Below, in pieces: positions 1 to 7,216 of a stretch of DNA of 20,774 bases; the stretch's first letter is position 1; each line of letters begins with the position of its first letter. The DNA comes from Pseudorhodobacter antarcticus. GTDB lineage: Bacteria; Pseudomonadota; Alphaproteobacteria; Rhodobacterales; Rhodobacteraceae. The stretch spans positions 1-20,774 of the forward strand of contig CAMDHB010000017.1 in assembly GCA_945897655.1 (NCBI GenBank), in the 5' to 3' direction. The notes beneath the pieces are model-generated. The model saw nothing but the letters and a program-made list of their open reading frames with translations, was not told the origin of the DNA and made no database searches. The translations under genes and the position numbers were made by a program.

Positions 1-409
1 GACCGGCATCCTGCAATATGAAACCGGCGCTTCGCTAGCCTTCCATACCAACCTGAACACACCCGACGAACACCGCCGCTTTTGTGTGATGGGCACCCAT
101 GGCATGGCCGAGGGTGATTTCGTGCGAGGCTACCTCAAGATCACGGCCCGCGACGGTACAAGGCTGGCCGATTACGACTATACCCAAGGCGCAGCCGCCA
201 AGGGTGCCCATTACGGCGCGGACGAAATGATGTGTGCCGACATCGCCAAATACCTGCGCGGTCAGACCAAATCCCTGCCCGTGTCTATTCTGGATGCGAT
301 GGAGGCTGGGATTGCAGCGCTTGCGATGGACCAATCGCGCGAGACGGGCAAGATGGTCGACCTGACCGATGTCTGGGCCAAGCTGGACAGCTACGGTTTG
401 CGCAAATGA
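1..409 (+). CDS. Gfo/Idh/MocA-family oxidoreductase, C-terminal part (5' end outside window)
   Basis: This is the last ~135 residues of an NAD(P)-dependent sugar or polyol oxidoreductase; the Rossmann domain lies upstream of the window. The frame is open from base 2 and ends at TGA 407-409. Visible family features are the beta-strand stretch around FHTNLN, the segment HYGADEMMCADIAKYLRG, and the closing pattern LPVSILDAMEAGIAALAMDQSRETG followed by VDLTDVWAKLD. All are typical of the C-terminal alpha/beta domain of Gfo/Idh/MocA dehydrogenases. The stop codon overlaps the next ATG (ATGA at 406-409), so it is translationally coupled to the SIS-domain gene and belongs to the amino-sugar operon. 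Substrate cannot be told from this fragment; a role on an amino sugar or its derivative is inferred from context only. Confidence 0.85.
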   Translation, partial: TGILQYETGASLAFHTNLNTPDEHRRFCVMGTHGMAEGDFVRGYLKITARDGTRLADYDYTQGAAAKGAHYGADEMMCADIAKYLRGQTKSLPVSILDAMEAGIAALAMDQSRETGKMVDLTDVWAKLDSYGLRK

Positions 410-1413
410 CCACCTCCGGCTCACTGATGCGGTCCGAGATTGCCGAGGCGCCAGCGGTTTTTGCCCGTTCGGTGACGGCTGCCGTGCCCTCAGCCCTCAA
501 ATCGCTGGATATCGCCTCAACGCGGGCGTTTTACACAATCGCGCGTGGATCATCCGACGCCGCCGCAAACATCTTGTCCTACGAATTCATGCGCGAAACC
601 GGCAAGCCGATGACCAGCCTGCCGCCGTCCATCTTTTCGTTGGGCCGCGGGGTGGATTTGGCCGGAACAGTCTCGATTCTGGTGTCGCAATCCGGCGCGA
701 GTGATGACCTTGTCCGTTCGGCCAAAGGGGCGCGTTCTAGCGGTGGCACCGTGATCGGCCTGATCAACCAAGCCGGATCCCCCATTGAATCCGTGACCCA
801 TTTGACCCTGCCCATTGGCGCTGGTCCCGAACTGGCAGTGCCCGCCACCAAGTCTGTTATCGGCTCTATCGCTGCCGGAACGGCGCTTCTCTCGGCCATT
901 ATCCCGGACTATGCCTCCCGCGCCGCATCCTCTGCTGCCACCATCGCCGCACTGGATGGCGCGACCCATCCCGATACAAAGTCACTGGTGTCCGCCCTGC
1001 TGCGTGCCCAGCACGTCTATGTCATCGGGCGCGATACCGGCTATGGCGCGGCGCAAGAACTTGCCCTGAAGCTCAAGGAAACCTGCGCCCTGCATGCCGA
1101 GGCTTATTCCAGTTCCGAGGTACTGCACGGCCCCCTGCAACTTGCCACAAACCCGCTGCTGATCCTGATCCTCGACACCGGCCAAGCTGAAGTTCAGTCG
1201 TCGCTTGACACAGCCGAGGCGCGGTTTCGGGCCATTGGTGGCACGGTGCACCGTCTGCGCCCCTCGGACGTGGGCGCTGCGGACCTGACACCAGCCGCCG
1301 CCGCCGCACTTCTGCTCTATCTGTGCTATCCTTTGGTCCTTGCCACGGCCCTTGCCCTGGGTCACAACCCCGACCGCCCCGCCACCCTGTCGAAAGTGAC
1401 CCAGACAACATGA
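406..1413 (+). CDS. SIS-domain aminosugar-phosphate deaminase/isomerase (NagB-II/AgaS-like)
   Basis: A 335-residue protein with two SIS sugar-phosphate isomerase domains. It probably converts glucosamine-6-phosphate to fructose-6-phosphate plus ammonia in the cytoplasm, replacing classical NagB. The first SIS domain shows ARGSSDAAA (about 46-54) and the phosphate-binding SQSGASDD (94-101). The second shows VIGRDTGYGAAQELALKLKE (206-225) and HAEAYSSSEVLHGP (230-243), the Glu-x-x-His-Gly-Pro signature shared with the isomerase half of GlmS. The N-terminal glutaminase domain of GlmS is absent, which separates it from glucosamine synthase. The start is ATG 406, overlapping the upstream stop by ATGA; an open frame further upstream lies inside the previous gene and is not used. 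The kinase and nagA follow with the same overlap. AgaS (galactosamine type) is the alternative. Confidence 0.85.
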   Translation: MTTSGSLMRSEIAEAPAVFARSVTAAVPSALKSLDIASTRAFYTIARGSSDAAANILSYEFMRETGKPMTSLPPSIFSLGRGVDLAGTVSILVSQSGASDDLVRSAKGARSSGGTVIGLINQAGSPIESVTHLTLPIGAGPELAVPATKSVIGSIAAGTALLSAIIPDYASRAASSAATIAALDGATHPDTKSLVSALLRAQHVYVIGRDTGYGAAQELALKLKETCALHAEAYSSSEVLHGPLQLATNPLLILILDTGQAEVQSSLDTAEARFRAIGGTVHRLRPSDVGAADLTPAAAAALLLYLCYPLVLATALALGHNPDRPATLSKVTQTT

Positions 1414-2330
1414 TCGCAGCGGGTATCGACCTTGGCGGTACAAAGATCGAGGCGCAGGTCTTTGATTCCGGCTGGAACAGGGTTGACTCACGCCGGGTTG
1501 CCACGCCGCAAACCTATGACGCCCTTGTTGCCGCGATGGTTGACCAGATCGCTTGGGTTGATGGATTGGGCCATCCCGGCCTGCCCATTGGCGTGGCCGC
1601 CGCAGGGCTGATCAACCCAACCACCGGGCTTGCCCTGACCGCCAACCTGCCCGCAACAGGCCGCCCCTTCCCCGCCGACATCGCCGCCACAGCCGGTCGC
1701 CCCATCACCTATGTCAACGATTGCCGCGCGCAGGCCCTGTCCGAGGCGATGTTTGGCGCGGCGCGCGGCTTTGGCTCGGCGCTTGCGCTCAACCTTGGCA
1801 CAGGATTGGCGGGCGGCATTGTTGTGGCGGGCAAACTGCTTCCCGGCCCCACCGGACTTGGTGGCGAGTTTGGCCATTTCGCGCTGCCAGCCAATGTCGT
1901 TGCCACCCACGGCCTGCCGGTCATAAGATGTGGCTGTGGCCGAATGGGCTGCACAGAGACGCTTATTGCCGGCCCCGGCCTTGCGCGTATCTTTACCCAT
2001 CTGAGCGGACAGGTCGCTACGCCCGAGCATATCACGACCAGCCGCGCCACGGTTCAGAAGGCTGACAAGGCGTGGCAGATCTGGTGCGATCTGACGGCTG
2101 AAATGATCCACACCCTGTGCTATGTCGCCGATCCGGAATGTGTTGTGCTTGCTGGCGGGTTGTCGCGTGCGCCAAACCTGATCCCCGACCTTGCCTCAGC
2201 GCTGCAACGCGCCCAATTGCCGGGATACGGTATCCCGCCCCTTTTGCTGGCCGAGGGTGGCGATACCACCGGGGCACGCGGCGCCGCCTTTGCCGCCTTT
2301 TCAGCCCAAAACGACGGGGGCGCGGGATGA
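1410..2330 (+). CDS. nagK: ROK-family sugar kinase, probable N-acetylglucosamine kinase
   Basis: A 306-residue ROK kinase, probably phosphorylating N-acetylglucosamine with ATP at O6 in the cytoplasm. Residues 7-12 (DLGGTK) are the ATP phosphate loop. N103-D104 in YVND is the catalytic aspartate motif, and LNLGTGLAGG (128-136) is the second phosphate loop. GLGGEFGHFALP (149-160) carries the substrate Glu and zinc His (E153, H156). The ROK zinc cysteines are C174, C176 and C181 in CGCGRMGC. There is no N-terminal helix-turn-helix, so this is a kinase and not a ROK repressor. The start ATG 1410 overlaps the upstream stop as ATGA. Sitting between a GlcN-6-P isomerase and NagA makes GlcNAc the likely substrate. 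A glucose, fructose or N-acetylmannosamine kinase cannot be ruled out from sequence alone. Confidence 0.85.
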   Translation: MIAAGIDLGGTKIEAQVFDSGWNRVDSRRVATPQTYDALVAAMVDQIAWVDGLGHPGLPIGVAAAGLINPTTGLALTANLPATGRPFPADIAATAGRPITYVNDCRAQALSEAMFGAARGFGSALALNLGTGLAGGIVVAGKLLPGPTGLGGEFGHFALPANVVATHGLPVIRCGCGRMGCTETLIAGPGLARIFTHLSGQVATPEHITTSRATVQKADKAWQIWCDLTAEMIHTLCYVADPECVVLAGGLSRAPNLIPDLASALQRAQLPGYGIPPLLLAEGGDTTGARGAAFAAFSAQNDGGAG

Positions 2331-3460
2331 ACGACGCCGTCCACACCTGGCTTTGCCCCGACCTGCTGTTTGATGGCCAAAGCTTGCTTCCCGGTCAGGC
2401 TGTTGGCCTCTCCCACACCACCGTTATCGCGATCTCGCCCGTGTCTGCTCTGCCACTGGGCGCCCGCCGTCTGCCCCTCAAGGGCACGATCACACCCGGC
2501 TTTCTGGACCTGCAGGTCAACGGCGGGGGTGATGTTTTCTTGAACGCCGATCCCACGCCTTCCGGCATGGCAGCAATCGCCGCCGCCCACCGGCGTTTCG
2601 GCACCGTCGGCATCCTGCCCACCCTGATCACGGATGCGCCCGAGGTTCTGGACCGCGCGGCCGAGGCGGCCCTCGCCACAGCGGGCGAACCCGGCCTGCT
2701 TGGCCTGCATATTGAGGGGCCCCACATCAGCCAGGCCCGCCGCGGCACCCACGCCGCCCGCTTTATCCGCCCACTGGACACCAGAACCATCGCCGTCGTC
2801 CAACGTCTGCGCGCCGCCGGGGTTGCCGTGATGATCACCGTGGCACCCGAGGCCGTGGCACCCGGGCAGATCGCGGCACTGGCTGCAACGGGTGCAATCG
2901 TCTCATTGGGCCATACAGACACTGATTCCGCCACCATCCGCGCGGCCTTGGCCGAGGGGGCGACCTGCTTTACCCATCTGTTCAACGCGATGTCCCCGAT
3001 GCTGAACCGTACCGCCGGGGTGACGGGCGCCTGCATCAACTCCACCGCCTTTGCCGGGATCATCTGCGACGGCATCCATGTCGCGGATGAGATGGTCGGC
3101 CTTGCCCTGCGCGCGCGCCCCCTGCTGGACACGACCTTCCTCGTTTCGGATGCCATGTCCACGGTGGGTGGGTCTGATCACTTCAACCTTTATGGCGATG
3201 TGATCCGCCTGCAAAATGGTCGTCTGGTCAACAGCGAGGGCTCCCTTGCCGGGGCCCATGTTACAATGGCCGAAAGTGTGGCACGCCTGATCACTGTCGT
3301 GGGCATCGCGCCTGAGGCTGCGCTGCGCATGGCTGTCACCATTCCTGCCCGCGTCATGAGGATGCAACATCTGGCCAACGTTCCAGGTCAGCGATTGCAA
3401 GACCTCTTGGTCCTGGACGATCTTTGGCAGGTCCTTGGCACCTGCGCGTCGCTCGCCTGA
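2327..3460 (+). CDS. nagA: N-acetylglucosamine-6-phosphate deacetylase
   Basis: A 377-residue amidohydrolase that removes acetate from GlcNAc-6-phosphate, giving GlcN-6-phosphate for the upstream SIS-domain enzyme. Family motifs appear in order: GFLDLQVNGGGD (58-69), the metal-binding Glu in GLHIEGPHI (E130), the metal histidines H196 in SLGHTD and H217 in THLFNAMSPM, ICDGIHV (246-252), and the catalytic Asp D275 in LVSDAMSTVGG. All expected catalytic residues are present and the length is normal for NagA. The first membrane-like beta-sandwich strand is short, as is usual. The start is ATG 2327, overlapping the kinase stop (ATGA). It is the last tightly overlapped gene of the amino-sugar operon; 76 bases separate it from the next gene. 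Confidence 0.95.
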   Translation: MNDAVHTWLCPDLLFDGQSLLPGQAVGLSHTTVIAISPVSALPLGARRLPLKGTITPGFLDLQVNGGGDVFLNADPTPSGMAAIAAAHRRFGTVGILPTLITDAPEVLDRAAEAALATAGEPGLLGLHIEGPHISQARRGTHAARFIRPLDTRTIAVVQRLRAAGVAVMITVAPEAVAPGQIAALAATGAIVSLGHTDTDSATIRAALAEGATCFTHLFNAMSPMLNRTAGVTGACINSTAFAGIICDGIHVADEMVGLALRARPLLDTTFLVSDAMSTVGGSDHFNLYGDVIRLQNGRLVNSEGSLAGAHVTMAESVARLITVVGIAPEAALRMAVTIPARVMRMQHLANVPGQRLQDLLVLDDLWQVLGTCASLA

Positions 3461-3536
3461 AACCGCAATGTGACCATCAGCCCCCTACCGCATCCCGCCA
3501 GTTTGCGGCACTGTCAGCGGGGGTGAGGGACGCAGC

Positions 3537-4439
3537 ATGATTGAATACGCCAGCAACCGGGTTCCATTGAAGCTTTTGTCGCAAGGTGACGGCGTTCTGG
3601 CCATCATCACTGCCACCGAGGGCGCGTCTTACCGGAATACAGGCACCATGATGGCCTTCACGCCCGAAGGCAAACGTACAGGCTCCCTGTCCTCCGGCTG
3701 TATCGAGGATGATATCGCCGACCACGCCAAGGCTGCACTGACAACAGGACGGGCCATCGCCCTGCGGTATGGCATAGGCTCGCCCTTCTTCGACCTGAAA
3801 CTGCCCTGTGGCGGTGGCCTTTCCATTTTATTGATCCCGAACCCTGACCGCATGCTGCTGACGCATGTCTTGCAGTTTGGGACCGAGCGGCAGTCGGTTT
3901 CCCTGTCCGTGGGCCTGCAAGACGGCGATCTGATGATTTCGGACACACCGCAACCCGGGCGTCTGATCATCAAACTGGAACCTGAATTGCGGTTCTGGGT
4001 CTATGGTCACGGGGTTGAGGCGTTGTCATTCGCGCTGATGACCCAGGCTGCCGGCTATGACGTCACGCTGTTCGGACAGGAAAGCCTGCAATCCGATCTG
4101 TCCCGGATCGGACCCTTGAACATCCAGACTGTCACGAGCTTTCGCACCTATACCTGCCCAAAGCCCGACAGCCGCACCGCCATCACCCTGTTCTTTCATG
4201 ATCACGAGAATGAGGCGCGTCTGCTGTCGCAATTCCTGCCAACCGACGCCTTCTTCATCGGCGCCCAAGGCAGCCTGCGCGCCCGCACCAGATTGTTGGC
4301 CGACCTTGCCGCACTTGGTGTGACGCCCGAACACTTGTCACGCCTGCGCCCAACATTTGGCCTGATCCCGTCTTGCCGCGACCCAAGGACCCTTGCGGTA
4401 TCAGTGATGGCGCATGTCCTGTCGGTTGCAGGGGCCTGA
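3537..4439 (+). CDS. XdhC/CoxI-family protein (molybdenum-cofactor insertion type)
   Basis: A 300-residue XdhC/CoxI-family protein. Known members bind and sulfurate molybdenum cofactor and deliver it to xanthine dehydrogenase or related hydroxylases. The N-terminal XdhC domain has GSLSSGCIEDDIADHA (49-64) and LPCGGGLSILL (89-99); C54 and C91 match the conserved cysteines of the family. The C-terminal Rossmann-like domain starts near FWVYGHGVEAL (153-163) and ends with IGAQGSLRAR (241-250) and the typical GLIPSCRDPRTLAVSV (275-290). The start ATG 3537 is preceded at good spacing by GAGGGA (3525-3530). No xanthine dehydrogenase or other molybdoenzyme gene is in the window, so this is an orphan. 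It may be read through from nagA, but its function there is unknown. Confidence 0.8.
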   Translation: MIEYASNRVPLKLLSQGDGVLAIITATEGASYRNTGTMMAFTPEGKRTGSLSSGCIEDDIADHAKAALTTGRAIALRYGIGSPFFDLKLPCGGGLSILLIPNPDRMLLTHVLQFGTERQSVSLSVGLQDGDLMISDTPQPGRLIIKLEPELRFWVYGHGVEALSFALMTQAAGYDVTLFGQESLQSDLSRIGPLNIQTVTSFRTYTCPKPDSRTAITLFFHDHENEARLLSQFLPTDAFFIGAQGSLRARTRLLADLAALGVTPEHLSRLRPTFGLIPSCRDPRTLAVSVMAHVLSVAGA

Positions 4440-4457
4440 TCAATTGCTGCCCAGACG

Positions 4458-4484
4458 TTGACCCCCGCGCGCCACAGGGCTAAT
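4458..4484 (+). promoter_or_regulatory. possible sigma-70-type promoter before the RNase D gene
   Basis: TTGACC (4458-4463) and GCTAAT (4479-4484) are separated by 15 bases. The -35 is good and the -10 keeps four of six consensus bases, but the spacer is short. Transcription would start near 4491, giving a very short leader to the TTG start codon. It is the only promoter-like pair I found before the envelope operon. Confidence 0.3.
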
Positions 4485-4517
4485 CCGTCCTGAACCCTTT
4501 CTGGATTGGATGCGACC

Positions 4518-5132
4518 TTGACCATTTACCTTTATCAGAATGATCTGCCGGCTGGCCTGAACCTTGGTCCCATTGTCGCAATCGACACGGAAACGATGGG
4601 CCTGGACCCGAGGCGCGACCGGCTTTGTCTGGTGCAACTGTCCTCGGGCGATGGCCATGCGCATCTGGTCCAAATCGCCAAGGGCCAGACATCCGCCCCC
4701 AATCTGGAACGCCTGCTGACCGATCCGGCCACGGTCAAACTGTTCCACTTCGCCCGCTTTGACATTGCCGCCCTGCAACAGGCCTTTGGCGTGCGCACCA
4801 CCCCCGTTTGGTGCACCAAGGTCGCAGCCAAGCTGGTGCGCACCTTCACCGACCGTCATGGCCTGAAGTACCTTCTGCAGGAAATGGTCGGGGTGGATGT
4901 GTCCAAGCAACAGCAAACATCGGACTGGGGCTCTGTCACCTTGTCCGAGGCGCAAAAGGAATATGCCGCCTCGGATGTTCTGTATCTGCACAAGCTGAAA
5001 GACGCGTTGCAGACCTGCCTGATCCGCGAAGACCGGCTTGATCTGGCACAGCGCTGCTTCGCTTTCCTGCCGACCCGGTCTGAACTCGACCTGTTGGGAT
5101 GGGAGGAGCCGAATGACCTCTTCCACCACTGA
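4518..5132 (+). CDS. rnd: ribonuclease D-like 3'-5' exonuclease (short form)
   Basis: A 204-residue DEDDy exonuclease that trims RNA 3' ends, for example in tRNA maturation. The catalytic set is visible: D23 and E25 in AIDTETMGLDP, D82 in FHFARFDIAAL, and Y149 with D153 in EYAASDVLYL. It consists of the exonuclease domain only. The two HRDC domains of E. coli RNase D (about 375 residues) are absent, a short form that I recall as common in alphaproteobacteria. No in-frame ATG or GTG fits. TTG 4518 gives an N-terminus MTIYLYQNDLP that begins right at the family's conserved start; TTG 4506 would add four residues. No clear Shine-Dalgarno sequence precedes either. The end overlaps kdsD by 20 bases, so the two are coexpressed. 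Confidence 0.88.
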   Translation: MTIYLYQNDLPAGLNLGPIVAIDTETMGLDPRRDRLCLVQLSSGDGHAHLVQIAKGQTSAPNLERLLTDPATVKLFHFARFDIAALQQAFGVRTTPVWCTKVAAKLVRTFTDRHGLKYLLQEMVGVDVSKQQQTSDWGSVTLSEAQKEYAASDVLYLHKLKDALQTCLIREDRLDLAQRCFAFLPTRSELDLLGWEEPNDLFHH

Positions 5133-6078
5133 TTTTCTGGCCACCGCCCGGCGTGTCATCACGCAGGAAGCCGCGGCCCTGACCCTGCTTTCGGGTAGTT
5201 TGGGCGACACATTTGCTCAGGCGGTTGAGCTGATTCTGGCCGCCAAGGGCCGCGTGATCGTCTCCGGCATGGGCAAATCGGGCCATATCGCCCGCAAGAT
5301 CGCCTCCACCCTCGCCTCCACCGGCACGCCCGCGCAGTTTGTGCACCCGGCCGAGGCGAGCCACGGCGATCTGGGCATGGTGACCGAAGGGGACGTCGCC
5401 CTTGTCCTGTCAAACTCGGGCGAGACGCCGGAACTGGCCGACATCATCGCCCATACCCGCCGCTTCAGCATCCCCCTGATCGGCGTGGCCTCACGGCCCG
5501 GGTCCAGCCTGATCCGGCAATGTGACGTGGCCATCTTGCTGCCCGACGCACCCGAGGCATGTGGAACCGGCATCGTGCCCACCACTTCAACCACCATGAC
5601 CCTTGCCTTGGGTGACGCACTGGCCATTGCTTTGATGGAACACCGCGAATTTACCCCCGAACATTTCCGCATGTTCCATCCGGGCGGCAAGCTGGGGGCC
5701 AAACTGCTGAAGGTGCGCGACCTGATGCACACCAACCTGCCCCTCACCCGCGATACCAGCCCGATGAGCGAGGCTCTTTTGTCGATCAGCCGGTCCGGCT
5801 TTGGCGTGACCGGCGTGACCGACGCATCTGGCGCCCTGACCGGCATCGTCACCGATGGCGATTTGCGGCGACACATGGACGGGTTGCTTGGCCTGACCGC
5901 AGGCGCCGTGATGACGCGCAACCCCAAGACGGTCGCCCCCGATGCCTTGGCCGAAAAGGCGCTTGCCATCATGAATGACCGCAAGATCACCTGCCTGTTC
6001 GTGGTTGATCCTGGCGTGTCCAGCACGGCGATCGGCATCCTGCATATCCACGATCTGCTGCGTGCCGGGGTCGCGTGA
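5113..6078 (+). CDS. kdsD: arabinose-5-phosphate isomerase
   Basis: A 321-residue cytoplasmic enzyme interconverting ribulose-5-P and arabinose-5-P, the entry step of Kdo synthesis for lipopolysaccharide and some capsules. The SIS domain shows SGMGKSGHIA (51-60), HPAEASHGDLG (78-88), LSNSGET (99-105) and TTSTTMTLALGDAL (157-170). FHPGGKLG (188-195) leads into a pair of CBS domains (about 202-318). This SIS plus double-CBS layout and length are those of KdsD/KpsF. ATG 5113 is chosen because a strong Shine-Dalgarno GGAGGAG lies just upstream (5101-5107); an open frame reaching 5038 is inside the RNase D gene. The stop TGA overlaps the lptC start by one base. Grouping with lptCAB puts Kdo supply and LPS export in one transcript. 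Confidence 0.95.
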   Translation: MTSSTTDFLATARRVITQEAAALTLLSGSLGDTFAQAVELILAAKGRVIVSGMGKSGHIARKIASTLASTGTPAQFVHPAEASHGDLGMVTEGDVALVLSNSGETPELADIIAHTRRFSIPLIGVASRPGSSLIRQCDVAILLPDAPEACGTGIVPTTSTTMTLALGDALAIALMEHREFTPEHFRMFHPGGKLGAKLLKVRDLMHTNLPLTRDTSPMSEALLSISRSGFGVTGVTDASGALTGIVTDGDLRRHMDGLLGLTAGAVMTRNPKTVAPDALAEKALAIMNDRKITCLFVVDPGVSSTAIGILHIHDLLRAGVA

Positions 6079-6710
6079 TGGCTTGGGCCCGGCCAGACAA
6101 CCTGCACTCAAAGCTGGTGTTCTGGTTCAAGATCCTGCTGCCCTTGGGCGCATTGGCCATTCTGTCGACACTGTTCATGGTTTCGCGAACCGTTCGTCCC
6201 GAAGACGCCATCCCTTATGCCGATGTCGACGTGGCCGACCTGGTGCAACAACCGCGCCTGACCCATCCCAACTTTGCCGGCATGACATCAGACGGCGCCG
6301 CCCTTACCCTGACCGCAGACGAGGCGCGGTTGGGGGTTGCCGGCAGCGGCGAAGATGGCACCATTTCCGGGCTTTTTGGCCTTTTGGAAACCCCGGATGG
6401 TGCGCGGACGGAACTGGACGCCACCTCGGCGCGGCTGGATTCGGCCGGACGGCGCATGATCCTTGCCGACGGCGTCACCATCAGCAATTCAACTGGCTAC
6501 CGTATCGAAACCCAAGAGATTTCCGTTGCACTTGACCGCACCAGCCTGGACAGCACCGGCCCCATTACGGCCATTGGGCCTGTGGGCCAGATCGCGGCAG
6601 GCGCCCTGCACCTTGGCCTCTCGGGCAGCAATCCGCGCAGCTATGTTCTGGTGTTCAAAAGCGGTGTGCACATGATATACATTCCCGCAAGACAGGGGGC
6701 CGGAAACTGA
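6078..6710 (+). CDS. lptC: LPS export ABC transporter periplasmic protein LptC
   Basis: A 210-residue inner-membrane-anchored protein that passes LPS from the LptBFG ATPase complex to LptA. A single N-terminal transmembrane segment is visible (about residues 13-36, LVFWFKILLPLGALAILST onward). After it come PRLTHPNFAGM, the TLTADEARLG region and repeated beta-strand segments of the LptC/OstA-like jelly roll. Sequence conservation in LptC is low, so the call rests on the anchor, the fold-like pattern and the position between kdsD and lptA. ATG 6078 overlaps the kdsD stop (TGATG); a GTG one codon upstream (6075) is less likely. The gene ends in another one-base overlap with lptA. Confidence 0.9.
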   Translation: MAWARPDNLHSKLVFWFKILLPLGALAILSTLFMVSRTVRPEDAIPYADVDVADLVQQPRLTHPNFAGMTSDGAALTLTADEARLGVAGSGEDGTISGLFGLLETPDGARTELDATSARLDSAGRRMILADGVTISNSTGYRIETQEISVALDRTSLDSTGPITAIGPVGQIAAGALHLGLSGSNPRSYVLVFKSGVHMIYIPARQGAGN

Positions 6711-7216
6711 TGCTCTGCCAAAAGGTCATTAAAACTGCGCTCTTCAGTCTGGCCTTGGCCTTGGCCTTGGCTGCAACGTCTGGACAGGCTCAAGAAACGA
6801 ATGTGGCCTTCGCCGGCCTCAAGACCGACGTGTCGCAGCCCGTGCAGGTGGATGCCGACCAGCTGTCAGTCAACCAGAAAGACGGAACCGCCACCTTCAG
6901 CGGCAATGTGGTTGTGGTGCAGGGCGATATGCGGCTTCAGGCCGGGGAAGTGACCATCGTCTACTCGACCGACAATCGGTCCATAGAAACCCTGCACGCC
7001 GAGGGCGGCGTCACCCTTGCCGCCGGCACTGATGCCGCCACGGCCCAAACCGCAGACTATCGGCCCGATACTGGCGACCTGGTCCTGATCGGTGATGTGG
7101 TCCTGACTCAAGGGGCGGTTGCCCTTTCTGGCCAGAAACTGACGCTCAGCCTGACCTCGGGCACTGGCACGATGTCTGGCAGGGTCACCACCATCTTCAC
7201 CCCCGGCAGCAACTGA
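6710..7216 (+). CDS. lptA: LPS transport periplasmic bridge protein LptA
   Basis: A 168-residue periplasmic protein that forms the LPS bridge between LptC and the outer-membrane LptD. It has a Sec signal peptide: K5 and K8, a hydrophobic core of alternating Leu and Ala, and a likely cut after A27 (SGQA before QE). The mature part has the OstA domain pattern: VQVDADQLSVNQKDGTATFSGNVVV, then MRLQAGEVTIVY and later LSGQKLTLSL. The start ATG 6710 shares its A with the lptC stop, and a purine-rich AGGGGG precedes it. The stop overlaps lptB in the same TGATG way. The signal-peptide core is encoded by a perfect hexanucleotide repeat (GGCCTT, 6751-6770). Length is normal for alphaproteobacterial LptA. 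Confidence 0.92.
   Translation: MLCQKVIKTALFSLALALALAATSGQAQETNVAFAGLKTDVSQPVQVDADQLSVNQKDGTATFSGNVVVVQGDMRLQAGEVTIVYSTDNRSIETLHAEGGVTLAAGTDAATAQTADYRPDTGDLVLIGDVVLTQGAVALSGQKLTLSLTSGTGTMSGRVTTIFTPGSN
6751..6770 (+). repeat. hexanucleotide tandem repeat in the lptA signal peptide
   Basis: Three and one third direct copies of GGCCTT (20 bases) encode the Leu-Ala alternation of the LptA signal-peptide core. Slippage by one unit would change core length by two residues without shifting the frame. Confidence 0.8.

Noticed and set aside
3481..3523. CCCCC and GGGGG arms with an inner CCGC/GCGG hairpin between nagA and the XdhC-family gene as a terminator.
   Set aside because: There is no T-run, the outer loop is over 30 bases, and the right arm runs into the ribosome-binding region of the next gene. 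The evidence is too weak.
5217..6107. A 296-codon minus-strand frame over kdsD, with similar long minus-strand frames at 4440-5210 and 18920-19822.
   Set aside because: These are shadows of kdsD, the RNase D gene and dnaK, all identified by full catalytic or family motifs.
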